The notes: a model not told the origin generated them from the sequence alone. 64,000 nucleotides of DNA from Lysobacterales bacterium (GCA_021324945.1 JAJPID010000014.1:48075-112074); one strand, 5' to 3'. Counted from the stretch's first letter, positions 8,984-19,242 are shown. Program-made: numbers and translations.

Positions 8984-9700
8984 ATGCCTGCTCGACCCTT
9001 GCTGATCGTCCAAACCGGCGAAGCGCCGCAGCCGATCCTCGAAAAGCTCGGCGGTTTCGCGCTGTGGTTTCGCGCATCGATGCGCTTGCGTCCCGAACAG
9101 GTGCGCATCGTGCGCGTGGACACCGGCGAAAAATTGCCGAAGCCGAACGAAGCCGCCGCCGCGGTGATCACCGGTTCCGGTGCGATGGTCACCGATCGCG
9201 AACGCTGGAGCGAAGACACCGCCGCCTGGCTGCGCAACGCCATGGACGCGGACCTGCCGCTGTTCGGCGTGTGCTATGGCCATCAATTGCTGTCGCATGC
9301 CTTGGGCGGAGTGGTTGACTGGTTGCCGGGCGGACGCGAGATCGGCACGCAGCCGATCGTTCGAAACGGCACAGACGATGCACTCCTCGACGGCATTCCG
9401 GTGAATTTCCCCGCGCATACCACGCATCGCCAAAGCGTGATCGAAGCGCCGAAAGCCGCGCAGGTGCTGGCGCGCTCATCTGCTGATCCGCACCAGATCC
9501 TGCGTTATTCGCCCACCGCGATCTCGACGCAATTCCATCCTGAGTTCAGCGTGCGCGTGATGCGCGCGTACCTGCGCTCGCGCGAAGAAGCGCTGCGCGA
9601 GGAAGGCCGCAATGTCGCCATGCTGGAAAGCGAAGTCGCAGCTACGCCGCATGCACGCGGCTTGTTGCGGAAATTCGCGCAGGCTGCGTTGCGTCGTTAG
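8984..9700 (+). CDS. Class I glutamine amidotransferase (GMP synthase-like)
   Basis: 238 residues. The triad of class I glutaminases is complete: nucleophile Cys97 in FGVCYGHQ, and His185 and Glu187 in QFHPEFS. The oxyanion region is seen as VITGSGAMVTD. Stand-alone proteins of this kind resemble the GATase half of GMP synthase and may act as glutamine or gamma-glutamyl hydrolases; the acceptor is not known here. Its last four bases overlap tail to tail with the convergent rhomboid gene. The ATG at 8984 is used because the conserved LLIVQTGEAP start follows it directly. Confidence 0.85.
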   Translation: MPARPLLIVQTGEAPQPILEKLGGFALWFRASMRLRPEQVRIVRVDTGEKLPKPNEAAAAVITGSGAMVTDRERWSEDTAAWLRNAMDADLPLFGVCYGHQLLSHALGGVVDWLPGGREIGTQPIVRNGTDDALLDGIPVNFPAHTTHRQSVIEAPKAAQVLARSSADPHQILRYSPTAISTQFHPEFSVRVMRAYLRSREEALREEGRNVAMLESEVAATPHARGLLRKFAQAALRR

Positions 9701-10368
9701 CCGCGCAATCTCCGCGCCACCGCACCGCGCGAGATCAACGCGAAGGCGATACCGAAAGTGAAACCGGCGATGTGCGCCCACCACACCACCGTCCCGAATC
9801 CCGGGCCGGCCCAGGTGAACAGCAGTTGCAGCAGCACCCACATGCCGATCATCAGCCAGGCCGGCACGCGCACGAATTCGAAATAGAAACCCAGCGGGAG
9901 CACCAGCCCCAGGTGCGCGCGCGGGAAGAGCGCCAGATACGCACCAACTACGGCCGATACCGCGCCGCTGCAACCGACAATCGGCGCGTACGTGCCGGAG
10001 AGCGTCAACGCGCCGATCAGATTCGCGAACGCGCCACCCAATAAAAACAGTAACAGGAATCGCTGCGCCCCCAGCGCACGCTCGGCGGAAAAACCGAAGA
10101 TCACCAGGAACAGCACGTTGCCGACCAGATGCAGCCAGTCCGCGTGCATGAACAGCGCGGTGAACAGCCGCAGCCACGGCCATGCGGAGAACGGATGATG
10201 CGGGTCGAAAAGGCGCGCCGGCACCGTGCCCCACCGCGCCAGCACCGCGTAACGCGCTTCCGGCGCGGCCAGCACCAGCCAGCAGAACACCGCCACGCAG
10301 GCGATCACCAGCAGCGGCGTCGCCCAACGCAGATGGCTGCGATGGCGGTCGGGAACATGGACGAACAT
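9697..10368 (-). CDS. Rhomboid family intramembrane serine protease
   Basis: 223 residues with six predicted membrane helices. The rhomboid signature is present: H80-x3-N84 in HLVGN, catalytic Ser134 in GCSGA and catalytic His199 in WWAHIAG. The serine motif is GCSG rather than the more common GASG or GFSG. Rhomboids cut membrane proteins within or near their helices; the substrate here is unknown. It is a single gene, converging on the amidotransferase gene and divergent from the flavin oxidoreductase gene. Confidence 0.9.
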   Translation of the reverse strand: MFVHVPDRHRSHLRWATPLLVIACVAVFCWLVLAAPEARYAVLARWGTVPARLFDPHHPFSAWPWLRLFTALFMHADWLHLVGNVLFLVIFGFSAERALGAQRFLLLFLLGGAFANLIGALTLSGTYAPIVGCSGAVSAVVGAYLALFPRAHLGLVLPLGFYFEFVRVPAWLMIGMWVLLQLLFTWAGPGFGTVVWWAHIAGFTFGIAFALISRGAVARRLRG

Positions 10369-10536
10369 ACGCGTACCTTAGCCGCACCTTTTCGGCCAGG
10401 CCACGGCGCATTTCGCGCCCTCATCAAACCCCCATCCGGCCATCATGACCTGCGCCAGCCGCGGGACTATAGTGCGCCGGCCGATCGGAAGTGCGCGGTT
10501 CCTCATCCCCCTGCCGCATAACTCAAGGAGGCGGAC

Positions 10537-11922
10537 ATGTCCGCCGGATTCGAATTCACCCAAATGTCATCCTGGCAAGCGCTGGCTGCTGCGCTGCGCG
10601 GCAAATTGCTGTTGCCGGGCGATGCGGACTATGAAGAACGCCGCCACGTCTGGAATGGTGCGATTGATCGCCGCCCGTTGGCCATCGCGCAATGTGCGGA
10701 TGCCGAAGACGTCAGCGCAGCGGTCAAATTCGCCGCGCGTCAACACATGCCGATGACGGTGCGCGGCGGCGGTCACAACGTGGCCGGGCTTGCCGTGCGC
10801 GACGGCGCGCTGATGCTGGATCTCGGCGCAATGAATCACGTCGAAGTGGACCCGCAAGCGCGCATAGCCCGCATCGAGGGCGGCGCGCTGTGGCGAGACG
10901 TGGATGCGGCGACACAGCCACACGGGCTGGCGACCACCGGCGGCTTCGTTTCGACCACGGGTGTGGGTGGTTACACGCTCGGCGGCGGCGTGGGCTGGCT
11001 GATGCGGCGCGCAGGTTTGGCGATCGACAACCTGCTCGAGGCCGATATGGTGTTGGCCGATGGTCGCAGCATCGTCGCAAACGAAGAGCAGCACGTCGAT
11101 CTGTTCTGGGGTTTGCGTGGCGGAGCGGGCGGCCTGGGCGTGGTGACGCGCTTTGCGTTCCGTCTGCATGAAGTCGGCAGCGTCCTGGCAGGAGCGGTGT
11201 TTCATCCGATCGGGTCTGCACCAGACTTGCTGAAAACTTTCCGTACCTTTGCCGCCGATGCGCCGGACGAATGCACGCTGATGCTGGCGTTCCTCACCGC
11301 GCCGCCTGCACCCTTTCTTCCCGCGCACGTACACGGCACGCCCGCCGTCGCGCTCGCCTGGTGCTGGAGCGGCGATCCCGCACGGGGCGAGCAGGTGCTC
11401 GCCCCGCTCATGGAACTCGGCCAGCCGCTGGCGCGCGTGGGTGGTTTCATGCCTTATGCCACGTGGCAGCAGACCTTCGACTCGCATGCTCCCGCCGGTG
11501 ACCGCTACTACTGGACGACTTCGCAATTCGACGCGTTCGACGATGCGATGATCGAGGCGCTGGTTCCTCTCGCCGCGACATCACCCGATCCGCTGTGCGA
11601 AGTGCACGTGCACCATCTCGGCGGCGCAGTCGCAAAAGTTCCGAACCACGCGACCGCTTTCACCCACCGCGACGCAGCGTTCTTCATCAACGTCATCGGC
11701 CATACTGCCGCCGCGGAACGGTTTGCCGCGATCCGCGACTGGACGCATGCGCTGCGTTCTGTGCTCTCGCCTTTCGCACGTGCAGGCATCCAGCCAAACT
11801 TCGCGGGCGAATCGTCGGATCTGCGCGGGCATGCGCACGATTCCGCTGCGCAGGCGAGACTGAGGGCGCTGCGGGCGCATTACGATCCGGATGGATTGCT
11901 GGCGCCTCTGCGCGAACGGTGA
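10537..11922 (+). CDS. FAD-linked oxidoreductase (berberine-bridge type)
   Basis: 461 residues. An FAD-binding type 4 (PCMH) domain occupies about 40-215, with RGGGHN whose His80 is the usual site of covalent flavin attachment, and STTGVGGYTLGGGVGWL. The C-terminus (NFAGESSDLRGHAHDS then LRALRAHYDP) fits the BBE segment. Enzymes of this group oxidise sugars, alkaloids or other alcohols; the substrate is not predictable. A strong Shine-Dalgarno, AAGGAGG at 10525-10531, supports the start. The 3' end overlaps the 3' end of the convergent regulator by 43 nt. Confidence 0.9.
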   Translation: MSAGFEFTQMSSWQALAAALRGKLLLPGDADYEERRHVWNGAIDRRPLAIAQCADAEDVSAAVKFAARQHMPMTVRGGGHNVAGLAVRDGALMLDLGAMNHVEVDPQARIARIEGGALWRDVDAATQPHGLATTGGFVSTTGVGGYTLGGGVGWLMRRAGLAIDNLLEADMVLADGRSIVANEEQHVDLFWGLRGGAGGLGVVTRFAFRLHEVGSVLAGAVFHPIGSAPDLLKTFRTFAADAPDECTLMLAFLTAPPAPFLPAHVHGTPAVALAWCWSGDPARGEQVLAPLMELGQPLARVGGFMPYATWQQTFDSHAPAGDRYYWTTSQFDAFDDAMIEALVPLAATSPDPLCEVHVHHLGGAVAKVPNHATAFTHRDAAFFINVIGHTAAAERFAAIRDWTHALRSVLSPFARAGIQPNFAGESSDLRGHAHDSAAQARLRALRAHYDPDGLLAPLRER

Positions 11923-14399
11923 GCCGTGGAGACTTCTTTCAATAGCGCTCGCGCTTCCGTCACAACATCTTCAAAGCGCGCCGAGGCGCCCAGCTGCTGC
12001 GCACGTTTGAATTCGGATCCCAGCGCCTCCTTGGCCTCGCGTTCGGCGATCTTTTGCGCCTTCAGCCATTGCGGCAGCAACGGCGCGCCGGTCCAGTAGC
12101 GCACGCGCGCAGCAGCAGCCAGAAAGCGCGCGGCATGCTCGAACCGACCGAGGCCAGCGGCGAGATACGCCGTGCCCTCCACGCACCCCGCCGCACCACG
12201 CCAGTGCTGAAAGCGTGTAAAGAAAACATCCAGATCGAACAACCAGTCTTGCGCGGCGCCGGACAAATCCCCAAGGTAGAAGCGCTGCAGGGCGCGATTG
12301 ATCAGGGAATAGCACTGCTGGAAGTAATCGCTTTGCGGGGGCAGGCATTCCACGGCTTCGCTCATGCTCGCCTCCGCCTCATGGTGGCGATTATTCAAGG
12401 AATGGGCGATGCCCCGGCTGAGTAGTGCATTCGATCGCACCCAGGCGTTGCCGTCGGCGGACGCGAGGGCCAGTGCCTTGATCACGCAACTTTCGGCGCC
12501 AGCAAAATCCCCGCACGCAGCAAGTTCGAAAGCAAGGATCGCGCAGGCTGCTCCTTCCAGGAACGTGTCTCCGAACTCCGAAGCCAGAGCGATTCCTTCG
12601 CGCAAGCGTACCGCGGCGCGCTCGTGATCCGATAGATGATGCAGCAGCATTCCGCTGTTGAACAGCGCTCGCACCCGGTGCAGGCTGGCCGGATGATCCC
12701 CCTGCAAAGCACGTTCGACCCATTGCCACGATTGCAGGTACCCGTTGCTGCCGCGGAGATACCAGCACAAGTTGCCCGACAACGCGAGCGCGCTCGTCAG
12801 ATCGGATTTCGCCATCGCGAATTCGAAGGCCGCCTCCAAGTTCGCCCATTCGTGTCTTATGCGGTCATGCCAGATGCCCAGCCGGTCGCCGAGCATTTCC
12901 GAATATGCGCGCTCGGTGAAGTCAACGTAATGCGCCAGATGCGCGTGCCGCATGCGCGCCTCGCTGCCGCCGGCCACTAGCCGTTCCAGTGCGAACAGCC
13001 GCACGCTGTCGAGCAGGCGATAACTGGGAGGATTGGTGGTGCTGTCCATGCTCAGCAGGGACTTGTCCATCAATCCGCCCAGCAGATCCAGAGTTTGCGA
13101 CTCGTCTAGTCCGAGCGACGCGCCCATCGCAGTGGCGCCCCCCAGCGTGCAGACGCCGATGCAGATGCTCAATCCGGACAGCAGCATCTGCTCGCCCTCG
13201 GAGAGCAACGCGAAGCTCCATTCGATCAACGAGCGCAACGTTTGGTGGCGCGCGGGGCGGCCTGGATTAGATTCGGCCAGATTGAGCAACCGGGCATCCA
13301 TGCGCGCCAGCAATTGTTCCGGACTGAGCAGACGCAGGCGTGCGGCAGCCAATTCGAGCGCCAGCGGCAATCCCGCAACACGGCGGCAGATCTCCGCTAC
13401 CGTGTCTGCGTTTTCGCGTGTCAGCGCGAACCCGGATGCGCAGGCTTGGGACCGCCGCAGCAACAATCGCACAGCGGGAATCGATGACAAGGAAGCAATC
13501 TGCTCATCCGCCGCCCATTCACCCGACGGCGGCATCTGCAAGGGCGGCAATCCATACAACACTTCTCCCGCGCAGTTCAGGCGCTGCTGGCTCGTCACGA
13601 GGATGTGCAAGTCCACGCAGGTCGACAGCAGCTGCACCAGCGCCTTGCCCAGCGGTTCGGCAATGCGTTCACAATTGTCGAAGAGCAGCAGGACGCGCCG
13701 CGTCTGCAACAGCTCGCACAAGCGTGCCAGCAACTCGTCCGCATCTGTCGTGGCATGGACATCGAACATGCCCGCGAGCCCCCGAACCAGCGCATCGCCC
13801 TCGGTGTGCGTCGTGCAGTCGAACAACCACACGCCGTCCGGAAAATCCGCGACGACCTGTCGTGCGACCTCCAGAGCGGCCTGGGTCTTGCCGACGCCAC
13901 CCGGACCGGTCACCGTCACCAAGCGGTTTTCGCGCAAAAGGCGCCCCAGTTCGTCGATGTCGCGATCGCGCCCGATCAGCGTCGCGGTACGCTCAGGTAT
14001 CCGCGCTCGCGCGGGCGGCGCGAACATCAAGGTTGGAGAAACTCCCGGTGCGGTGTGATGCAGCGGTGCGACGAAGCGATAACCCAGCCCGTGCACGGTC
14101 TGGATGAAGCGCGGATTTTCGCTGTCGTCAGCGAGCGCCTTACGCAATTGCGCGACGAGGCGGCTCAGTGTGGCCGGCGTGACGTAGTTGTGGCCCCAGA
14201 CCAAGTCCAGCAGGTGGTCGCGGCTGAGCAATTCGCCGGGATGCGCCAAAAATTGCAGCAGGACCGAAAATGCCTTTGGCTCGAGCGGGACTTCCGTGCC
14301 TTCGCGCAGCAATTGGTGAGCACCCGCGTCGACGACCACATCCGCGAAGACGAACGTGCCCGACCCCGCCGGATTCACTGGCCCCTTGAGCGTTCTCAT
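11880..14399 (-). CDS. One-component regulator: winged helix, NTPase and TPR domains
   Basis: 839 residues. Residues of about 14-112 are an OmpR/CadC-type winged helix (EVPLEPKAFSVLLQFL, then FIQTVHGLGYRF). A STAND/NB-ARC-like NTPase follows, with Walker A GPGGVGKT at 165-172 and Walker B LLLFDNCE near 240. The C-terminal 400 residues are helical and TPR-like (LLHHLSDHERAAVRLREG). There is no receiver domain, so it should sense a ligand or protein directly, as MalT- or AfsR-like proteins do. It is divergent from the secreted protein gene at 14557, which is the most likely target. Confidence 0.85.
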   Translation of the reverse strand: MRTLKGPVNPAGSGTFVFADVVVDAGAHQLLREGTEVPLEPKAFSVLLQFLAHPGELLSRDHLLDLVWGHNYVTPATLSRLVAQLRKALADDSENPRFIQTVHGLGYRFVAPLHHTAPGVSPTLMFAPPARARIPERTATLIGRDRDIDELGRLLRENRLVTVTGPGGVGKTQAALEVARQVVADFPDGVWLFDCTTHTEGDALVRGLAGMFDVHATTDADELLARLCELLQTRRVLLLFDNCERIAEPLGKALVQLLSTCVDLHILVTSQQRLNCAGEVLYGLPPLQMPPSGEWAADEQIASLSSIPAVRLLLRRSQACASGFALTRENADTVAEICRRVAGLPLALELAAARLRLLSPEQLLARMDARLLNLAESNPGRPARHQTLRSLIEWSFALLSEGEQMLLSGLSICIGVCTLGGATAMGASLGLDESQTLDLLGGLMDKSLLSMDSTTNPPSYRLLDSVRLFALERLVAGGSEARMRHAHLAHYVDFTERAYSEMLGDRLGIWHDRIRHEWANLEAAFEFAMAKSDLTSALALSGNLCWYLRGSNGYLQSWQWVERALQGDHPASLHRVRALFNSGMLLHHLSDHERAAVRLREGIALASEFGDTFLEGAACAILAFELAACGDFAGAESCVIKALALASADGNAWVRSNALLSRGIAHSLNNRHHEAEASMSEAVECLPPQSDYFQQCYSLINRALQRFYLGDLSGAAQDWLFDLDVFFTRFQHWRGAAGCVEGTAYLAAGLGRFEHAARFLAAAARVRYWTGAPLLPQWLKAQKIAEREAKEALGSEFKRAQQLGASARFEDVVTEARALLKEVSTAHRSRRGASNPSGS

Positions 14400-14556
14400 G
14401 CTGATCCTGCCCAGCCAACATCGGCGTCACTCGAACGCCGCGTTTTCTCGCAATTTCCCTATTTATCCATCATGACTCGGATATCCCCTCCTACGCAGTT
14501 TATACGCCGGCGGACGGCGCGCGCCGATCCGCCCGACAAACTTCTAGGAGACTGCC

Positions 14557-15186
14557 ATGAACACCCGTCTGCAAGTAGCCCTTGGACTGGCCCTAATCGG
14601 CCTGTCCACCGTTGCGATCACCCACAAGGCGCAAGCCTGCGGCTTGGATATGCATTTCGACGCCGCCGGCCACTGGTCGATGCCGATGTACCGGCCCAGC
14701 GGCAACCTCCCCCTGGCGCTGCCGAAGGCCGCGGGTGCCAAGCAGGTCTCAGCGTATGGCAATCCGTTGCAACGCCTGTTTCCGCTCACGGGTCTGTACC
14801 AGGCCACGTTCACCGCCGAAGGCAATCCGCCTCCAGGCCCACCTGACGGGACCGTCATCGACCAGCCTTTAGTCACCTGGCATGCAGACGGCACCGAGCT
14901 GATGAATTCGAGCAGAAATTCCGCGTCCGGAAACTTCTGCATGGGCGTATGGGAGAGAACGGGTCCGCACAACTATTCGCTGAACCACTATGCCCTCGCA
15001 TGGGATCCCACCGGCCAAGTTTTCATTGGACCGGCCAATTTCCGCGAAAGCATCAACTTGGCGAACGACAACAACTCCTACACCGGCACTTTCACGATCG
15101 ATCAATATGCACCGGACGGCGTTACCTTGCTTGGACATGTGCAAGGCGACATCGCCGCCACGCGCATCACGGTCGATTCGAATTGA
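14557..15186 (+). CDS. Secreted protein of unknown function
   Basis: 209 residues. The N-terminus (MNTRLQVALGLALIGLSTVA) is a Sec signal peptide with likely cleavage after AQA at about residue 27. The mature part begins CGLDMHFDAAGHW and holds two Cys (the second in NFCMGVWE), which could form a disulfide. It is rich in aromatic residues and in short turns such as TWHADGTELMN and AWDPTGQVF, suggesting a beta-rich fold. I do not recognise the family. A Shine-Dalgarno AGGAG at 14546-14550 supports the start. It is divergent from the large regulator with 157 nt between the starts. Confidence 0.75.
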   Translation: MNTRLQVALGLALIGLSTVAITHKAQACGLDMHFDAAGHWSMPMYRPSGNLPLALPKAAGAKQVSAYGNPLQRLFPLTGLYQATFTAEGNPPPGPPDGTVIDQPLVTWHADGTELMNSSRNSASGNFCMGVWERTGPHNYSLNHYALAWDPTGQVFIGPANFRESINLANDNNSYTGTFTIDQYAPDGVTLLGHVQGDIAATRITVDSN

Positions 15187-15249
15187 CGAGCGGGCAACCG
15201 ACCAATGGGCATCTCCGGCGCGGCAGCGCGCCGCGCCGGTCTTGCTCAT

Positions 15250-16473
15250 TCATCGCTCGCGCAAACGCACGCGTGCAAAATTCCGTTTGCCGACCTGCAG
15301 TACCCCCTCGAAGCCCGGCGCGAAGTCGCGCTGGGCGTCTTCGATCACCTGTGCGTCGATGCGCACGGCGCGCTCTCTGATCTTGCGATGCGCTTCCGAG
15401 TTGCTTGCGGTCAATCCTGTGGCGGTCAGCAGCGCCGGCAATTTCAATCCATTCGGAGGTACGGCAATTTCGGTGACTGGTAGCAACGTGGTATCGCCTT
15501 CCCCTCGCACGACGGCGTGCCAAGCTGCAAGCGCGCGTTCCGCTTCGGCTTCGCCCTGGAATCGCGCGGCCAGTTCGCGCGCCAGTTGCAATTTGAAATC
15601 ACGGGGATTGGCCTGCTCGCTTTCCGTCTCGCGTTTCATGCGCGCGATGTCATCCAACGATTTCTCGAACGACAGCAGTTCGAACCAGCGCCACATCAGC
15701 GTGTCGTCGATCTTCATCGTCTTGGTGACGATGTCGATCGCCGGTTCATTGATGCCGATGTAATTGCCGAGCGACTTGGACATCTTGTTGACGCCGTCGA
15801 TGCCTTCCAGCAGCGGCATCGTCAGCACGATCTGCGGGAGTTGGCCGTGCTGCTCCTGCAGCGCGCGGCCCATCAGCAGATTGAATTTCTGGTCTGTGCC
15901 GCCGAGTTCGACGTCGCACTGCAATGCGACCGAGTCGTAACCCTGCACCAGCGGATAGAGGAATTCGTGGATCGCGATCGGCTGCTGCGCTGCATAGCGC
16001 TTGGCGAAATCGTCGCGCTCGAGCATGCGCGCGACCGTGTGCGAGGCAGCGAGCCTGATCATGCCCGCCGCATCCATCTCGCCGAACCATTCCGAATTGA
16101 ATCGCAATTCGGTACGTGCGCGGTCCAGTACCTTGTACACCTGCGCGGCATAGGTCTCAGCGTTCGCCAGAACCTCTCTGCGCGTCAGCGGTTTGCGCGT
16201 GACGTTCTTGCCGGATGGATCGCCGATCATCCCGGTGAAATCGCCAATCAGGAAAATCACCGTGTGGCCCAGATCCTGGAACTGCCGCATCTTGTTGAGC
16301 AGCACGGTGTGACCCAGATGCAGATCGGGCGCGGTGGGGTCGAAACCGGCCTTGATGCGCAGCGGTTTGCCCAACGCGAGGCGTGCGCGCAATTCGTCCT
16401 CTTTCAGGATTTCATCCACGCCGCGCCGGATCTGCGCGAATGCCTCGTCCACACCCGTTTTTTCGATAGCCAT
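15250..16473 (-). CDS. tyrS: Tyrosyl-tRNA synthetase
   Basis: 407 residues. The class I signatures are present: HLGHT in the HIGH position ([14 protein letters not shown]) and KMSKS in [16 protein letters not shown]-terminal S4 RNA-binding domain ([16 protein letters not shown]) follows. The enzyme charges tRNA-Tyr. The short spacing between the two signatures and the [10 protein letters not shown] segment fit the TyrZ/TyrRS subtype found in Pseudomonas and Xanthomonas. Divergent from the M23 peptidase gene with 191 nt between them. Confidence 0.96.
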   Translation of the reverse strand: MAIEKTGVDEAFAQIRRGVDEILKEDELRARLALGKPLRIKAGFDPTAPDLHLGHTVLLNKMRQFQDLGHTVIFLIGDFTGMIGDPSGKNVTRKPLTRREVLANAETYAAQVYKVLDRARTELRFNSEWFGEMDAAGMIRLAASHTVARMLERDDFAKRYAAQQPIAIHEFLYPLVQGYDSVALQCDVELGGTDQKFNLLMGRALQEQHGQLPQIVLTMPLLEGIDGVNKMSKSLGNYIGINEPAIDIVTKTMKIDDTLMWRWFELLSFEKSLDDIARMKRETESEQANPRDFKLQLARELAARFQGEAEAERALAAWHAVVRGEGDTTLLPVTEIAVPPNGLKLPALLTATGLTASNSEAHRKIRERAVRIDAQVIEDAQRDFAPGFEGVLQVGKRNFARVRLRER

Positions 16474-16664
16474 TCGTCTCGCCCGCTGACTGACGAAGAC
16501 GCTCGAATGAGCGCCGGTTCGCAGCGTGAAAGTGTCGTAGAAGTTAATTGTGCGTTAAATCAGAAAGCTCACGCAAATCTTTGTGCAACAAAGGATTGAC
16601 GCCAGCTTTACGAGATGGCTATGGTACGCGCGCCCCGCCGTAGTCGCTGCTGGAAATCCCGCCG

Positions 16665-18113
16665 ATGAAGTTCCGTCCGCGCCGCGCCGCCGTCCCGCAT
16701 CATGTGCGTCGTCAAGCCATCTGCCGCCAGGCGCAGCGCCGACATTCGCATTTCTACGCGCGGTGTTCGCATTGGTCGTTCGGTCGGGATGCACTCGCCG
16801 CTCCAATCCGCTGGGGCCGCGAACGCTGGGTATTGGCTGGCGGCGCATTGCTGTTGGCCTTGTTGACGGGTGTGGGCCTGCCTGTGTGGGCCAAGGCGAT
16901 GCATCATCCGGCCTCGCCGCCGCCGCACACCACGCTCGCACTGGCGCTGCCGCCGCTACCGATGCAGCCTTCGGTGCCGGCGGTGGAAGACTGGCAGGTG
17001 GTGCGGGTGAAATCCGGGCAGACGCTTGCGGATATTTTCCACGACCACGATCTTTCTTCGAATGATCTGGCGCGTATTCTTTCTTCTGGCAAGGACGTCA
17101 ATGCACTGAAGAAGATTCATCCGGGCGACGAGATCGCGTTCCTGCTCGGTTCTTCCGGCGAACTGCGGGCGCTCCGTTTCGACCGCGATCCGGCCACCCG
17201 TGTGACGCTACATTTCAAGAATGCGGCCGGCCCGCTCGTGGAAGAAATCACGCCGCGTGCGGTCGAGCGGCGCGAACACATCGCGCACGGCGTGATCGAG
17301 GGTTCGCTGTTCGCCGCCGGCAACAAGGCCGGCATGAGCAACGCGATGATCCTGAAACTCGCGAAGGTGTTCGGCTACGACATCGACTTTGCGCAGGATC
17401 TGCAAGCCGGCGACAGCTTCACCGTGATTTACGACGATGTCTATCGCGACGGCGAATACCTGCACGAGGGCGACATCATCGCCGCCGAGTTTGTCAATCA
17501 GGGCAAGCGTTACACCGCGATACGCTTTGAGAAGCCCGATGGCGACATCGCCTATTACAGCGCCGACGGCCATCCGCTAAAGAAGGCCTTCATGCGCACG
17601 CCGGTGGATTTCACCCGCATCTCGTCGACCTTCGGCCTGCGCGAACATCCCATCCTCGGCTACATGAAAATGCACAAGGGTGTGGATTATGCGGCGCCGA
17701 TGGGGACGCCGATCTACGCCGCCGGCGATGGCACGATCGTGTTCCGCGGCCAGAAGCACGGCTACGGCAACTTCATCATCATCCAGCATACGAAAGACAT
17801 CAGCACCGCTTACGGACACATGTCGCGCTTCGCGGTCAACGAGCGTGTCGGCGAGCATGTGCGGCAGGGGCAGATCATCGGCTACGTGGGCATGACCGGC
17901 ATGGCCACCGGTCCCCACTTGCATTACGAGTTCCGTGTGGATGGCGAGCAGCGCAATCCGCTGACCGTGACGCTGCCGCCACCCGAACCGCTCTCGGGCG
18001 CGCTGATGGCGCAGTTCAAGCGCGACAATGCGCCTCTGCTGGCACGCATCCAGATGGTGGACGACAACCGGCGACTGGCCAGCGCCGCGCGCGGCAACGC
18101 CAGCATCGATTGA
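16665..18113 (+). CDS. M23 family peptidoglycan endopeptidase (MepM-like)
   Basis: 482 residues. A basic N-terminal tail precedes one membrane anchor at about 55-75. An OapA/LysM-like segment (VKSGQTLADIFHDHDL) follows near 110, and the LytM domain is at about 320-430. The zinc site looks intact: HKGVDYAAPMGTP near 337 (His and Asp) and GPHLHYEFRVDG near 418. It should cut peptide cross-links in the periplasm. The order tyrS (divergent), M23 peptidase, anmK is also seen in pseudomonads. The N-terminal 50 residues are unusually long and arginine-rich, so the true start could be later. Confidence 0.88.
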   Translation: MKFRPRRAAVPHHVRRQAICRQAQRRHSHFYARCSHWSFGRDALAAPIRWGRERWVLAGGALLLALLTGVGLPVWAKAMHHPASPPPHTTLALALPPLPMQPSVPAVEDWQVVRVKSGQTLADIFHDHDLSSNDLARILSSGKDVNALKKIHPGDEIAFLLGSSGELRALRFDRDPATRVTLHFKNAAGPLVEEITPRAVERREHIAHGVIEGSLFAAGNKAGMSNAMILKLAKVFGYDIDFAQDLQAGDSFTVIYDDVYRDGEYLHEGDIIAAEFVNQGKRYTAIRFEKPDGDIAYYSADGHPLKKAFMRTPVDFTRISSTFGLREHPILGYMKMHKGVDYAAPMGTPIYAAGDGTIVFRGQKHGYGNFIIIQHTKDISTAYGHMSRFAVNERVGEHVRQGQIIGYVGMTGMATGPHLHYEFRVDGEQRNPLTVTLPPPEPLSGALMAQFKRDNAPLLARIQMVDDNRRLASAARGNASID

Positions 18114-18117
18114 TCGC

Positions 18118-19233
18118 GTGGCGCAGAAAAACCGCGCCGCGTTGTATCTCGGCCTGATCTCCGGCACCAGCGCCGACGGCATCGACGCCGCGCTGTGTTC
18201 ATTCGAACCTTCGCCGCATTTGCACGCGGCGCTGACGCATCCGTATCCGCATCAGTTGCGCGCGCGCATCCTGGAATTGGCGCAGGGCGACGGCGCCACC
18301 ACGCTGGATGAAATTGGCGCGCTGGATGCGTGGATCGGCGCATGTTTCGCCGATGCGGCGCAAGTGCTGATCGAACGCGCGCAAGTCGAGGCCGCGGAAA
18401 TCTTCGCGGTCGGCTCGCATGGACAGACACTGCGTCATCGCCCCTATGCGACGCCGCGTTTCACCTTGCAACTGGGCGATCCCAACCTGATCGCCGAGCG
18501 TACGCGAATCGTCACGGTCGCGGATTTTCGCCGCGCCGATTTCGCCGCCGGCGGGCAGGGCGCGCCGCTGCTGCCAGTGTTCCATGCCGCGTTGTTCGCG
18601 CGCGAAAATGAAACGCGCGGGGTGTTGAACCTCGGCGGCATCTCCAACCTCACCGTGTTGCGCGGTGACGGCTCGGTACTGGGTTTCGATATCGGACCGG
18701 CGAACGGTTTGCTGGATGCATGGTGCGCGTTGCATACAGGCGAGGCATTCGACCGCGATGGTGCGTTCGCATCGCGCGGACAAGTCGATCACGCGCTGCT
18801 GCAACGTCTGCTGGAAGATGATTTCTTCCGCGCCGCGCCGCCCAAGAGCACCGGTCGCGAACATTTTCATCTCGATTGGTTGCGCGCGCGGCTGGGCAAC
18901 AAACCGCTGCCCGAAGACGTGCAAGCCACCTTGGTGGAACTCACCGCACGCAGCGTGGCCGACGCGGTGGCTGCGCACGCGGATGCTGCGCACGAAATCC
19001 TGGTGTGCGGCGGCGGCGTGCACAATCCGCTGCTGATGCACGCACTGCGCAGCGCACTGGCGCCGCGTTGCGTGCGCAGCACTGCCGAGTTCGGCGTCGA
19101 TCCCGATTACGTGGAAGCGATGGCCTTCGCGTGGTTGGCCCGCGAACGGCTGGCGAATCGGCCCGGCAACCTGCCGAGTGTCACCGGGGCCCCGGGCTTG
19201 CGCGTGCTGGGCGGCGTGTATCAACCGTTCTGA
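18118..19233 (+). CDS. anmK: Anhydro-N-acetylmuramic acid kinase
   Basis: 371 residues from the GTG at 18118, four bases after the M23 gene stop; this gives the normal family length (369 in E. coli) and starts just before the conserved LYLGLISGTSADGIDAAL. Other family blocks are GSHGQTLRH, NLGGISNLT, GFDIGPANGL and CGGGVHNPLL. The kinase cleaves the anhydro ring and phosphorylates anhMurNAc, feeding wall sugar back to MurNAc-6-P. It is in one transcript with the M23 peptidase. ampG, which imports the anhydro-muropeptides, lies close by on the other strand. Confidence 0.95.
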   Translation: MAQKNRAALYLGLISGTSADGIDAALCSFEPSPHLHAALTHPYPHQLRARILELAQGDGATTLDEIGALDAWIGACFADAAQVLIERAQVEAAEIFAVGSHGQTLRHRPYATPRFTLQLGDPNLIAERTRIVTVADFRRADFAAGGQGAPLLPVFHAALFARENETRGVLNLGGISNLTVLRGDGSVLGFDIGPANGLLDAWCALHTGEAFDRDGAFASRGQVDHALLQRLLEDDFFRAAPPKSTGREHFHLDWLRARLGNKPLPEDVQATLVELTARSVADAVAAHADAAHEILVCGGGVHNPLLMHALRSALAPRCVRSTAEFGVDPDYVEAMAFAWLARERLANRPGNLPSVTGAPGLRVLGGVYQPF

Positions 19234-19242
19234 AGCGGTCGA

